Source: Xenorhabdus ehlersii
Lineage (GTDB): Bacteria; Pseudomonadota; Gammaproteobacteria; Enterobacterales; Enterobacteriaceae
NCBI RefSeq assembly: GCF_003610465.1
Contig: NZ_RAQI01000003.1
Span: 372,001 to 436,000, forward strand
Direction: 5' to 3'
Length of the DNA: 64,000 nt
In this document: one piece after another, positions 1 to 8,644 of the stretch
Numbering within the stretch: position 1 is the first letter of the stretch
Layout of the letters: each line of letters opens with the position of its first letter
Notes under the pieces: model-generated
Told to the model about the DNA's origin: nothing
Databases searched by the model: none
What the model saw: only the letters and a program-made list of their open reading frames with translations
Position numbers and translations under genes: made by a program

Positions 1-220
1 GACAAAATGACAATCGAAAAAACCACAACTCAGGGTTGATATCGAGTTCAGCCTCGATATACCCCTTATCGTAAATACCGCCGGTTTCTGTCATTTTCGT
101 GACGCGATCCATCATCAGCATATTGCCAGAAGGCAGCGGTGGCCCATTTTCACCAAACAATTTACCTTGCCCAGAGGCTTGAAGTTCTTCTTTCGTGTAG
201 GACTCTTGTTTTTTAAACAT
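1..220 (-). CDS. fabA: 3-hydroxydecanoyl-ACP dehydratase/isomerase (partial, apparent frameshift)
   Basis: This is the N-terminal part of FabA, which dehydrates beta-hydroxyacyl-ACP and makes the cis-3-decenoyl intermediate for unsaturated fatty acids in the cytoplasm. The translation opens [17 protein letters not shown] and continues through [16 protein letters not shown] and [13 protein letters not shown], all close to the E. coli protein. The gene runs off the left edge. After WFF the frame breaks: a run of six A on the plus strand (17-22) gives ttt ttt cga ttg, whereas one base fewer would give WFFDCHFV with the catalytic His. fabA is essential in relatives, so a sequencing or assembly slip is more likely than a real mutation. 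The lonH-fabA order is conserved. Confidence 0.93.
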   Translation of the reverse strand, partial: MFKKQESYTKEELQASGQGKLFGENGPPLPSGNMLMMDRVTKMTETGGIYDKGYIEAELDINPELWFFRLSFC

Positions 221-305
221 ATTCTCAGATAGCCTTATAATCGTGTAGGGCTAGAGAATAGCGTACACTTGTACGCCCAACAACTCCGATCAGATAACAA
301 TGGAG

Positions 306-2072
306 TCAATCTAGCCAGCGGAGAAACCAAGGAAGCCGAGGTCGTTCTTGAATATTAGCTTGTACAATGCGTTCACATATCATAGCTAACAAGTGTTCTT
401 TTTGTGGATCACAATAAGGAATACCCGTTAACAATGATATAGTCTCAGAAACATGCTCAACTGCCCAAATATGAAATTGCTCATTCTTTACCGCATCAAT
501 AACATCTTGATTTAGGCACAAATGTTGAACATTTGCGGTTGGAATAATGACACCCTGATGACCGGTTAACCCTCGGTAGTGACATATACGGAAGAAACTC
601 TCAATTTTTTCATTAACGCCACCAATAGGTTGGACATAACCAAATTGATCTACGGCACCAGTAACGGCAATTTGCTGGTCGATAGGTTGTTGTGACAAGG
701 CGCTGATAAGGGCACACAATTCGGCGAGTGAAGCACTGTCGCCATCCACTTCACCATAGGATTGTTCAAATACAATCGAAGCAGAGAACGGTTGTGGCTG
801 CTCTAATTTCAATTCAGAAATTAAATAAGCTTGCATGATCATCATGCCTTTTGCATGAATATTGCCGCCTAATTCAACCTTGCGTTCTACATCGATAAAT
901 TCCCCATCTCCTAAGTGAGCAACACAACTGATACGAGAAGGCTCACCCATTGGATCAGGATGTCCAGGATATTCGAGTACAGATAGCCCATTGATTTGGC
1001 CGATAACTGAGCCTTGTGTGCGAATCAATATCTGGCCTTTCAGAATTTCATCTATGCTGCGTTCAGCCAAATAACTATGACGCCAGGTACGATTATCTTC
1101 CGCTTGTTGCAGGGAATGTTTGGTGATCTGTTTTTCCTGCTGATAATTGGCAGCGGCTGCCAATTTTTGCTGTATCCATTGAATATCCAGAGGTAACCGG
1201 AATTGATCTTCTGTGTAACGGGTAGCAAGTTTAATCAACTCAGGCCAGGCATCAGCACTTAATGGAGGTAAGTTTTGTTGCTGAATGATTCCATTAACGT
1301 ACTGGCACCATATTGTCAGATCATCTTCTGCATGAAAGGACATATCCAGCTCAAATTCGCCATACAATGCACTGCTTGCCAGCTCAGGTTCAGTAGCCTG
1401 TAACTCTTCAAGACTGAGCCTGTCACCGACTAAAATCAGACGCAAATCTAATTCCATTGAAGGTATCGGCAATGGCAGGGAACGATTTTCATCGTGTGAC
1501 AGCCAGTCAAAACGGCGCTGAATAATCATTTGCTTGAGACGAATCCACATCAATGGCTGAGAGAGTAGGGTGCGCAAAGGCAAAATCAAGATACCACCAT
1601 TGACTTGATGGATAAGGCCCGGTTGCAGTTGAAGTATCCCTTGGTGCGTATAGACATTGCCAAATAATTGTTCTGGCTCAATCCACTCACGGTAAGCAAC
1701 TCGTTCAGTTGGCGCAAAAATACCTTCTCCTGAAGAGTGCCAGGTGATGGTTTGGTGTTCTATCTGGTAATAACCACCGATATTTGGATAGCTCTCCGGC
1801 AGCAAAGAGGAAATAGTATTGGATAGAAAAGACAGATAAACATCACTTTCTTCTGCTTTCAGCAGCATAAAAGGTTGACGCAGGGAGGACTGACAAAAAA
1901 GGGATAACCCACTATGCAGCCTGGGTTGAACCACATCCACTGTGATGGGGGTCAATTCAGCGACAGAATTAAAGAGTGCCTGATAAGGCGCATTGTTTGG
2001 CTGTAATGCCTGCCAGTCTAGTTTTATATTCGTCAAGGTGATAGCTACATCATATAGTGAAAAGGGAAACAT
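306..2072 (-). CDS. lonH: Lon-like protease LonH (YcbZ)
   Basis: This is an ATP-independent-looking Lon homologue of 588 aa, about the size of E. coli YcbZ. The C-terminal Lon proteolytic domain is clear. The catalytic serine lies in GEVDGDSASLAELCALI, and the partner lysine follows in GYVQPIGGVNEKIESFF, giving the Lon Ser-Lys dyad. The N-terminal two thirds carry no obvious Walker motif, as is usual for this subfamily. It sits immediately upstream of fabA and divergent from matP, exactly as in E. coli. Its physiological substrates are not evident from sequence. Confidence 0.95.
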   Translation of the reverse strand: MFPFSLYDVAITLTNIKLDWQALQPNNAPYQALFNSVAELTPITVDVVQPRLHSGLSLFCQSSLRQPFMLLKAEESDVYLSFLSNTISSLLPESYPNIGGYYQIEHQTITWHSSGEGIFAPTERVAYREWIEPEQLFGNVYTHQGILQLQPGLIHQVNGGILILPLRTLLSQPLMWIRLKQMIIQRRFDWLSHDENRSLPLPIPSMELDLRLILVGDRLSLEELQATEPELASSALYGEFELDMSFHAEDDLTIWCQYVNGIIQQQNLPPLSADAWPELIKLATRYTEDQFRLPLDIQWIQQKLAAAANYQQEKQITKHSLQQAEDNRTWRHSYLAERSIDEILKGQILIRTQGSVIGQINGLSVLEYPGHPDPMGEPSRISCVAHLGDGEFIDVERKVELGGNIHAKGMMIMQAYLISELKLEQPQPFSASIVFEQSYGEVDGDSASLAELCALISALSQQPIDQQIAVTGAVDQFGYVQPIGGVNEKIESFFRICHYRGLTGHQGVIIPTANVQHLCLNQDVIDAVKNEQFHIWAVEHVSETISLLTGIPYCDPQKEHLLAMICERIVQANIQERPRLPWFLRWLD

Positions 2073-2243
2073 TTATTATACAAGATTAGGCAGTGAACCG
2101 ACATGCCAGAATTTTGAAAGAAACGACATTTGAGCCAGCGCTTTCATTGCCTGTAAAATATGCCAATATTCTGTGTTGTTATAGGCAATTTAAAGAAATA
2201 GTTGCTATGCTTAATTGAAGTTACGCTGTCACTGAGAGATGAA

Positions 2244-2693
2244 ATGAAATATCAACAATTGGAAAATCTGGAATGTGGCTGGAAATGGGCTTATTTGGCA
2301 AAAAAACACCGTGAAGGTGAGTCGATTACTAAATACATTGAAAAAAGTGCTGCGCAAGATGCGGTCAATGAATTAATGAATTTAGAAAGCGAGCCAGTCA
2401 AGGTACTGAAATGGATTGCTCTGCATATGAATCCGGATTTGTCCAATCGAATGAAGCAAACGATTCGGGCACGGCGTAAACGTCATTTTAATGCTGAACA
2501 CCAACACTCGCGTAAGAAATCCATTGACTTGGATTTTCGTGTTTGGCAGCGGCTTTCAGCGCTATCCCGACGTCGTGGCAATACCCTGTCAGAAACAATC
2601 ATACAGCTATTGGAAGATGCTGAATATCGGGAAAAGTATACTCACCAAATGTCGAGTTTGAAGCAGGATCTGGAAGCAATATTAGGGAAATAA
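2244..2693 (+). CDS. matP: macrodomain Ter organiser MatP
   Basis: MatP binds matS sites in the terminus macrodomain and delays segregation of Ter DNA through ZapB. The 149-aa product begins [21 protein letters not shown], matching E. coli MatP. It keeps the strongly conserved basic stretch [19 protein letters not shown] and the ribbon-helix-helix segment [20 protein letters not shown]. An in-frame upstream ATG at 2202 would add 14 residues not found in the family, so the 2244 start is chosen. It is divergent from lonH and convergent with ompA, with a shared terminator downstream. Confidence 0.96.
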   Translation: MKYQQLENLECGWKWAYLAKKHREGESITKYIEKSAAQDAVNELMNLESEPVKVLKWIALHMNPDLSNRMKQTIRARRKRHFNAEHQHSRKKSIDLDFRVWQRLSALSRRRGNTLSETIIQLLEDAEYREKYTHQMSSLKQDLEAILGK

Positions 2694-2703
2694 GTCTACT
2701 GAT

Positions 2704-2730
2704 AAAAACCCCATTTTAAATGGGGTTTTT
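2704..2730. terminator. bidirectional rho-independent terminator matP/ompA
   Basis: A-run, CCCCATTT stem, AAATGGGG stem and T-run form a symmetric intrinsic terminator. It lies between the convergent ends of matP and ompA and can serve both strands. Confidence 0.9.
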
Positions 2731-2751
2731 AATGAATTGATCAGAATAGCC

Positions 2752-3876
2752 TTACTGAGCAGCTTTTGGCTGAGTCACAACTTCAGTAGTGCCCTGAATG
2801 TTGATGACTACACGACGATCTGGAGCCAGGCAGTCGATAAGTTTAGAACGAACTTTAATTTTGTCACAAGTAGAACCAGTGACAGGGTTTTCCTTACCGC
2901 GGCCTTCTGCCTGGATACTATCTGCCGGAATACCTTTAGCAACCAGATAATCTACCACAGACTGAGCCCGTTTCTGAGAAAGTGGCAGGTTGTAATTTTG
3001 GCTACCAATACGGTCAGTGTGACCGACTACCAGAACCTTGCCTTGGGTTGGATCGATTTTAGCCAGTTGGTTATACAGGTTGTCCAGTTCCTGCTGACCT
3101 TCTGCTTTCAGTGTCGATTTGTTGAAATTGAACAGAACATCAGAGCGCAGGGTAAAGCTCTTGCTTTCAACCACAGGCGCTGGCGCAGGCACAACTGGAG
3201 GTGCTACTGGGGTAACGATCGGCGCAGCTTCATCTTGTCCGAAACGGTAAGAAACACCAACACTCAGCAGGCCGTTATCTGGGCGGGCACCAACGGTGGT
3301 GGCATCACCGATGTTGTTAACCCACTGATAGTCCAGACGGGTTGCCAGGTTTTTTGTCAATGCGTATTCGACACCAATCGCGGCCAGAGGAGAAACACCC
3401 GTGTCGTCGTTTTTCAGTCTACGTTGGTCTTTTGGACCCGTTCCAGCTAATGCATTGGAATTGTAGGTCGCAGAAGAGTCTGCACGCCATACCATACCAC
3501 CAAGACGAGTATAAACATCCAGATTGTCCAGTACTGGATAACTGAGTTTAGTAGTCAACTGAACGCCTTGGGCACGGAAAGCGCCATTATCAGTGCTGCC
3601 TTTATAAGCTATGCGCCCTAACCAATCGTAACCCAGTTCAAAGCCTAAGTATGGGGTTACTTGATAACCGACATAAGCACCCGCACCTAACTGGTTTTTA
3701 TGGGGAGAACCGTTGCCAATCCGGTTATCATAACCATTACCGTAGAAATTTGCGTCATGGTATTGAGACCAACCCAGCTTAGCGCCGGTATACCAAGTGT
3801 TGTCCTTTGGAGCTGCTTGAGCAACAGTTGCGAAAGCTGCTACTGCCACTGCTACTGCGATAGCTGTCTTTTTCAT
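2752..3876 (-). CDS. ompA: outer membrane protein A
   Basis: OmpA is an abundant outer-membrane protein with an N-terminal eight-stranded beta-barrel and a periplasmic OmpA-like domain that grips peptidoglycan. The 374-aa product starts [21 protein letters not shown] (signal peptide). It has the barrel with aromatic end strands, a Pro/Ala hinge ([20 protein letters not shown]) and the C-terminal domain. The latter carries the peptidoglycan-binding pattern [22 protein letters not shown] and a Cys pair in [21 protein letters not shown]. The start is placed at 3876, behind the E. coli-like GAGGCGT ribosome-binding site. An upstream in-frame start at 3906 would only add [10 protein letters not shown]. 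It lies next to sulA, as in E. coli. Confidence 0.98.
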   Translation of the reverse strand: MKKTAIAVAVAVAAFATVAQAAPKDNTWYTGAKLGWSQYHDANFYGNGYDNRIGNGSPHKNQLGAGAYVGYQVTPYLGFELGYDWLGRIAYKGSTDNGAFRAQGVQLTTKLSYPVLDNLDVYTRLGGMVWRADSSATYNSNALAGTGPKDQRRLKNDDTGVSPLAAIGVEYALTKNLATRLDYQWVNNIGDATTVGARPDNGLLSVGVSYRFGQDEAAPIVTPVAPPVVPAPAPVVESKSFTLRSDVLFNFNKSTLKAEGQQELDNLYNQLAKIDPTQGKVLVVGHTDRIGSQNYNLPLSQKRAQSVVDYLVAKGIPADSIQAEGRGKENPVTGSTCDKIKVRSKLIDCLAPDRRVVINIQGTTEVVTQPKAAQ

Positions 3877-4061
3877 TTTACGCCTCGTTATCATCCAAAT
3901 AGGCAATTGGCTTTAAAAGCCTTATTGTTAGCCACTGGTTAAAATGTTCTGTTAGGTAACCATGCTTTAATCAGAAGATGTGTTCTGAAATATAAGAGCG
4001 GTCAGCACAACTCCCTAAACTGTGTAAAGTCTACAACGAAGTTAAAAAGTTACAAGTGCAC

Positions 4062-4077
4062 TGTGATTCATGACACA
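4062..4077 (-). promoter_or_regulatory. candidate CRP site upstream of ompA
   Basis: TGTGA-N6-ACACA matches the CRP consensus TGTGA-N6-TCACA in nine of ten core bases and lies about 185 bp upstream of the ompA start. CRP control of ompA is known in E. coli. The functional call here is inference. Confidence 0.45.
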
Positions 4078-4167
4078 AAAAATTTAATTACCGACTGACA
4101 AAACATAAATGTTTTTGACGAATGTTTACAATAATTACAGTATTAATATATTGATTTTCATTGCAAA

Positions 4168-4182
4168 CAATAATGATTATCA
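4168..4182. promoter_or_regulatory. Fur-box-like 7-1-7 palindrome
   Basis: CAATAAT-G-ATTATCA matches the 7-1-7 Fur box TGATAAT-N-ATTATCA at 12 of 14 positions, with a perfect right arm. It lies between the end of sulA and the ompA promoter region, so a role in ompA control is possible but unproven. Confidence 0.35.
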
Positions 4183-4232
4183 ATGGGTAGCTTAATTTTC
4201 ATAAAAAATATTGAGATTAATCCTAATTTTAG

Positions 4233-4805
4233 TCAATGATAATAATTAGAGTAAATTTGTAGCCTATTCGATTGCGCAATAAATGGATGTGATAAATTTT
4301 GTGGTCGCATAATAAAACCAAGAGTAATACCCTTTTGCGCCGCTATTTGTAGCGTATTTAATTGATATTCTGATAATTCCGGTAACCAACCCAATACAAC
4401 GCTATAATTACCGCTTGCCAACGCTTTTTCCATGGCATTAATTGAAGCAATAGGGCGAATTTGGTTTAGTTGGATAACTTTATTTAAGGGAAGCCCAGCA
4501 TCTATTAACCATTGGCGACTTAACCTCTTATTAGGATTTACCCAAAGTAACCATCGATTTTCTTTTCCAGACTGGTGCAATAAAGGTAGAAGAATGTGAT
4601 TAATGACAGGCTGGTGTTCGTTGTAAACCAGCTCACTGACCATGCCTTTTATCATGTGTGCAGTGCATTGAGGTAGTTTCACAAAAGACATTCTTTTCAT
4701 GGTCATCCCAACCATTGTTTTGTCTGTTTTATGTTCGTCTACGGTTGTGTCAGTAGCTGTTGTTTTTTTCTCGATGAGATATTCCCATGCTAATCGGATG
4801 CTCAT
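4233..4805 (-). CDS. sulA: SOS cell-division inhibitor SulA
   Basis: SulA binds FtsZ and blocks septation during the SOS response, then is degraded by Lon. The 190-aa product matches E. coli SulA best in its C-terminal two thirds: LLPLLHQSG, RWLLWVNPNKRLSRQWL, GNYSVVLGWLPELSE, GFIMRP and the terminal YSNYYH. The N terminus is unusually long and divergent. The start at 4805 has a good GAGGAA ribosome-binding site, while the in-frame ATG at 4820 has none. A perfect LexA-type box lies just upstream (4827-4842). Confidence 0.95.
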   Translation of the reverse strand: MSIRLAWEYLIEKKTTATDTTVDEHKTDKTMVGMTMKRMSFVKLPQCTAHMIKGMVSELVYNEHQPVINHILLPLLHQSGKENRWLLWVNPNKRLSRQWLIDAGLPLNKVIQLNQIRPIASINAMEKALASGNYSVVLGWLPELSEYQLNTLQIAAQKGITLGFIMRPQNLSHPFIAQSNRLQIYSNYYH

Positions 4806-4826
4806 AATGTTCCTCGCCATAATAAG

Positions 4827-4842
4827 CTGTACATTTATACAG
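4827..4842 (-). promoter_or_regulatory. LexA (SOS) box of sulA
   Basis: CTGT-N8-ACAG is present exactly, with an AT-rich spacer, 22 bp upstream of the sulA start. This is the canonical LexA operator spacing and position for sulA. Confidence 0.92.
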
Positions 4843-4878
4843 TATAACGATATTTGATTAAAAGCAAGTCTCTTTTTT

Positions 4879-4894
4879 TCAAAGCGCTTCGCAA
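4879..4894 (+). promoter_or_regulatory. candidate CRP-S site in the sulA-sxy intergenic region
   Basis: TTCAA-AGCGCT-TCGCA has a perfect right half (TCGCA) of the Sxy-dependent CRP-S consensus TGCGA-N6-TCGCA and a poor left half. It lies 153 bp upstream of sxy. E. coli sxy is autoregulated through a CRP-S site, which makes this worth noting. The sequence match alone is weak. Confidence 0.3.
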
Positions 4895-5046
4895 AAATTT
4901 ACAGAAATTGGGATTTTTCTGCCTTAACGATTGGCAGTTGGGAGTAGATTGCGTATGGTTTTAATTAATTGTTCTAGTTATCTATTTTATTAACAGAAGG
5001 CATGATTAAACATTACTTTGGAATGTGATTCATGGAGTGATAAAAA

Positions 5047-5670
5047 ATGTTTTTATCTGGGGATCGTTTTGCTCAATTGCAACATGGTGTATCTTCACTG
5101 GGAACGCTTAAGAAAAAATCTCAATTTGGCGGCATTGGATTATTAATTGATGATGTTTTATTTGCTATCAGTTCTGATGGAGAGCTTTATTTACGAGGAA
5201 ATAGTCATGCTGAGGTACTATTTAAAGCCAGGGGAATGGAAAAATTTATTTATTCAAAAAGAGGAATACCTGTGACTTTGCGGTATTACCGTGTTAATGA
5301 ATTACTTTGGCAGGATCAAAAACAGTTATTTGAATATGTAAATTTAGCCTACCAATACACAATCAAGGAAATAATTGATAGGCAGAAAATGCCTCTTAGG
5401 CTGAAAGATCTCCCTAACTTAGGGATTGCTTTAGAAAGGCAATTATGGAAAGTAGGTATTTCTAAAGTAGAAGAATTACGAATATTGGGGGCAAAAGCGA
5501 CTTACCTCAAACTCCAGCAACATAGGAAAAAAACAAATGTCAGTTTATTGCTTGCATTAGCAGGCGCAATAGAAGGGTGTCATGTTGCGGTATTACCAGA
5601 AAAATTACGTGACGAATTAATTAGCTGGCATAGCGAATGGGTTTACCATAATTCAGATAATCATCCATAA
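5047..5670 (+). CDS. sxy: competence/CRP-S regulator Sxy (TfoX)
   Basis: Sxy acts with CRP at CRP-S promoters to switch on DNA-uptake genes. The 207-aa product has the TfoX N-terminal domain (FGGIGLLIDDVLFAISSDGELYLRG, FKARGMEKFIYSKRG) and the TfoX C-terminal domain (LRLKDLPNLGIALERQLWKVGISKVEELRILGAKATYLKL). The length fits the family. A GGAG ribosome-binding site precedes the ATG. It is divergent from sulA, as in E. coli. In E. coli the next gene is yccS; here an 11-kb biosynthetic cluster separates them. Confidence 0.95.
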   Translation: MFLSGDRFAQLQHGVSSLGTLKKKSQFGGIGLLIDDVLFAISSDGELYLRGNSHAEVLFKARGMEKFIYSKRGIPVTLRYYRVNELLWQDQKQLFEYVNLAYQYTIKEIIDRQKMPLRLKDLPNLGIALERQLWKVGISKVEELRILGAKATYLKLQQHRKKTNVSLLLALAGAIEGCHVAVLPEKLRDELISWHSEWVYHNSDNHP

Positions 5671-5719
5671 TAAGTAAAATTTGGTGAATAGGGGCGTTAG
5701 CCCCTACTATTTCCTGGTT

Positions 5720-6247
5720 TCATGCGACGGCTGAGGTTTTTTGGGTAACTTTCTCTTCTACTATATACTGAATGGTATGGCTTAATATAGCCGGATCATG
5801 TTCAAAATCATTCAGGGGAACATGATGAACCTGAGCAATAGCAGACAGGCCTTTTAGTAGATGGCTGGCAGAGTTATCAAAGGGTTTTTCGGTGACTAAT
5901 ATGATAGGACGTTTTAAGGCGGAAGCCCAACCTAACTCAATATGGGTGCCATCTGTTCTTATTAGTTGTTTCTGTTGTGGGCAGACAGGCAAAATGGCAA
6001 CAAAAATGTCACATTGTTCCATCCATTGGCGATCCCGCTGGGAAACTTCCTCAGGAGTAAATAAGTGTGTTGTTTCGCCAAATTGCTCTGTACGATGAGC
6101 CGAAAAAACTTCTGCACCCAGTGATTCCAGATGGTGAATAGCAGATTTAATGTGAACTTGTAAGTTATTGTCTAATAACCTTAATTTCAATGCGTGTTGG
6201 ATAGGGCCACCAACAAATACTTTAACATCAGAAAATATTATGGACAT
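5720..6247 (-). CDS. nucleoside 2-deoxyribosyltransferase-like N-glycosidase, last gene of the biosynthetic cluster
   Basis: This 175-aa protein has the nucleoside 2-deoxyribosyltransferase fold signatures. It has an N-terminal VFVGGPI loop, a CDIFVAILP strand, and RTDGTHIELGWASALKRPIIL, whose glutamate sits where the catalytic nucleophile of the family lies. Family members cleave or transfer the N-glycosidic bond of (deoxy)nucleosides or nucleotides. In blasticidin S biosynthesis a member (BlsM) hydrolyses CMP to free cytosine. It has its own ribosome-binding site and is 140 bp from the preceding glycosyltransferase gene, so it may be read through or separately expressed. The exact substrate is inference. 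Confidence 0.75.
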   Translation of the reverse strand: MSIIFSDVKVFVGGPIQHALKLRLLDNNLQVHIKSAIHHLESLGAEVFSAHRTEQFGETTHLFTPEEVSQRDRQWMEQCDIFVAILPVCPQQKQLIRTDGTHIELGWASALKRPIILVTEKPFDNSASHLLKGLSAIAQVHHVPLNDFEHDPAILSHTIQYIVEEKVTQKTSAVA

Positions 6248-6387
6248 AGGGTCGCCTCTTATGGAAATAAGCTTTAATATTTATGAATAGATGATAATAA
6301 TTTTTTATACAGATATTAAAAAATTATTATTGGAATAAATTGCATTTTCATTGTTGTGTTATATCTAACTTATGGCTATGTTATGTA

Positions 6388-7548
6388 TTACAATTTTTGA
6401 TTGGAGAACCTATTTTCAATGTAATCAGCAATGATATCATCTGAATTATTTTGAAAAATGTCATGACAGGAATTAGTGTTGTTTTTTTCTTTTTCAAGAA
6501 ATTGACTTATTTTATTCATGGCACGTTTTCTTTCTTTAGGGTTATTAATAAATAAGTTATTGCATTTTTTAATTAATGCTAATCCTTCTTTCTCTGGTAG
6601 ATATGGGGGAATATCAGGATAACCATATTCCGGTTGCCATAATAAACCGTATTCATGACTATAATAATTTTGTAGATACACTTCTAATTGTAATTGTTGA
6701 CTATAGTTTTGTGGTGGTAAGAAAAAAACATCTTTATTGAGAGCGACACATTCATAAAATGTTGTCAGACCCGGATTGGCTAATACCTTACGAGCACGGT
6801 GTAATTTTTGCAGGAAATCATGCCTTGAAAAACAGCCAATATGGATATGAGGATGTGTTTTGGCAAATATTTCTGCCAAATTTACGATAGTTTTACCCCC
6901 GCCTGCAATAGTAATGTTGGTTTCATTTTGCAGATAGGGAATAGACAATAACTCTTCGAGGAAATGATAATAAAAATCTGTTGTATCAGCGTAGACTGTA
7001 TCAATGCCACCAAGAGTAATTAATATACCTTCTGGAGGGTGATCATCCATCATGCATTGTTGCAGAGAATTGTGAAGAATTGGTGGAATAACCTGATAAT
7101 TACCAAGCTTATCATGGAATCGTTCAATATTGCGTTCTATTCCATGAAAGTCTTGAATAAATGTCTTGTCAATTTTGTGCAGATCAACATGAAGATTATC
7201 CCACATCCAAAATAGCGTGTCGATATAGATGATTGATGTATTAAAATTTACAACGAAATCAATCGAGTTAAGGTTAGTATTAATGATATACAAACTTGCA
7301 CCAGAAATAAGCTCAGAATAGCGTGAGAGTTCTGTAACTGAAGTGGTATCACATTCATAAATTTCATCAAATAGGCCGGATTTTTGACCTAATTGAGAAG
7401 AAGTCAGTGTGCCTAATAAAATAAATTTAGTGTCCGGTGTTAATTTATTCCGGTGCTTTAATTTTTCCACCACATTTAACGTGGTGGATATTGGGCCAAA
7501 ACAGAATGGGTCTGCGTCAAAAATAATATATGGAATATTTTTTAACAT
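6388..7548 (-). CDS. GT-B glycosyltransferase-like protein of the biosynthetic cluster
   Basis: This 386-aa protein opens with a Rossmann-like start containing FGPISTTLNVVEKL. Later it has a second nucleotide-sugar-type domain with EGILITLGGIDTVYADTTDF, ITIAGGGKT, HIHIGCFSRHDFLQKLHRA and ANPGLTTFYECVALNKDVFFLPP. That order of a GG loop, a short beta strand and a GLTTxYE segment is typical of the C-terminal UDP-sugar-binding half of MurG/GT28-like GT-B enzymes. No membrane segments are seen. It ends in a hydrophilic tail. In its context a UDP-sugar to nucleobase transfer, like the cytosylglucuronate synthase BlsD, is a reasonable hypothesis. Specificity cannot be read from sequence. Confidence 0.65.
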   Translation of the reverse strand: MLKNIPYIIFDADPFCFGPISTTLNVVEKLKHRNKLTPDTKFILLGTLTSSQLGQKSGLFDEIYECDTTSVTELSRYSELISGASLYIINTNLNSIDFVVNFNTSIIYIDTLFWMWDNLHVDLHKIDKTFIQDFHGIERNIERFHDKLGNYQVIPPILHNSLQQCMMDDHPPEGILITLGGIDTVYADTTDFYYHFLEELLSIPYLQNETNITIAGGGKTIVNLAEIFAKTHPHIHIGCFSRHDFLQKLHRARKVLANPGLTTFYECVALNKDVFFLPPQNYSQQLQLEVYLQNYYSHEYGLLWQPEYGYPDIPPYLPEKEGLALIKKCNNLFINNPKERKRAMNKISQFLEKEKNNTNSCHDIFQNNSDDIIADYIENRFSNQKL

Positions 7549-7557
7549 ATTGTTCTC

Positions 7558-8643
7558 TCATAAAGGAATATTTACATTTTCTATATCAAATTGTTTGGTA
7601 TAAGGACAATATAAAAAAGTACTACCATGGAGGTTATTAAGATGTAATCGTCCAGAAAGATTGAGATTATTTGTCATTAAATGAGCTAAGAAAATATTGT
7701 GCAAATTTTGATGGGAGATAATAATCCGCATAGAAGATGTTGAAAGCTCATCGCCAATTTGCATAATAAAACGATGGATTCTATCAGCCGCGTCCATCAC
7801 CTGTTCTGAATCTTTGAAAGGAGAATCAAGGGGGGTATACAGTAACCGATAAGCATAATCTTCACCATAGCGATGCGGAATATCCGCAAGTTTCATACCA
7901 ATAAGCTCTTCTGGAAAGAATTCACAAAGCGCATCAGTTTCTTGTATTGAACAAGATTTATATGTTGAGCGGAGGGCTTTGGCAGTTTCAAGTGCCCGGC
8001 GTTGCGGTGAGGTATAAATATTTTGCCACGGAAGTTTCCCTAATATTCGTCTACCAATTTCTTCAGCCTGTTTGATTGAAGTGGCATCAAGGGCGATCAC
8101 ATTATCTTCAGGACAGTAATCTAAATGGTCAAGCGAGATAATTTTCCCATGTCTGATCCACAGTATCTTTAACGGGGGGATGGGGCCATTGTAGTATATG
8201 CGTCCATCTACTTGATGGCTTGAAAGCCCATGAGATTGCCAAAAAAAGTTGGCATTTTTTCCTGCATCTGTCTCCAGATGAACATATGTGGCACCGTGGC
8301 GACGTCCCCATTGCAACATGGCATGCCATAACCCATAACCCAGCTTCTGGCGCTGGTATTCATCCCTGATATAAAATTCAGCAATATTCAGGGTCACTTT
8401 TTCTTCCCGTTCAAGATACACATTGGCTAATCCCGCTAATTGTCCGGCAGTTAGCAACAAAAACAGCCCCCTGTCACCTTGTAGGATGCGTTGTTCAAGG
8501 ATAGTATGGTTTTCCTTTGCAATAGCCTCTTCTGACTGATCCCCAAAGACTTCTGGCCAATGGCGTTGAAAATATTCTCCATAAAGATGAAGAAATGAAT
8601 TCCACAAGGGAGATTGAGGGGTAACTTGTTTGAGTTCTAACAT
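7558..8643 (-). CDS. GNAT acetyltransferase fused to histidine phosphatase
   Basis: This is a 361-aa fusion. Residues about 1-145 form a GNAT N-acyltransferase, with IRDEYQRQKLGYGLWHAML as the acyl-CoA loop and GATYVHLETDAGKNANFFWQSHGL near the end. From about residue 150 a histidine phosphatase begins with ILWIRHGK (R154, H155), followed by SPQRRALETA, CEFFPEELIGMKLADIP and IISHQNLHNIF, which supply the family's arginines and second histidine. The chosen start at 8643 follows the upstream stop by one base and has a GGAG site; the in-frame TTG at 8661 is rejected. The pairing suggests an acylation and a dephosphorylation step in one pathway. The substrate is unknown. Confidence 0.8.
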   Translation of the reverse strand: MLELKQVTPQSPLWNSFLHLYGEYFQRHWPEVFGDQSEEAIAKENHTILEQRILQGDRGLFLLLTAGQLAGLANVYLEREEKVTLNIAEFYIRDEYQRQKLGYGLWHAMLQWGRRHGATYVHLETDAGKNANFFWQSHGLSSHQVDGRIYYNGPIPPLKILWIRHGKIISLDHLDYCPEDNVIALDATSIKQAEEIGRRILGKLPWQNIYTSPQRRALETAKALRSTYKSCSIQETDALCEFFPEELIGMKLADIPHRYGEDYAYRLLYTPLDSPFKDSEQVMDAADRIHRFIMQIGDELSTSSMRIIISHQNLHNIFLAHLMTNNLNLSGRLHLNNLHGSTFLYCPYTKQFDIENVNIPL

Positions 8644-8644
8644 T

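Noticed and set aside
2737..3450. A long plus-strand frame opposite ompA
   Set aside because: It is the complement of a highly conserved, certain gene and shows no protein-like features.
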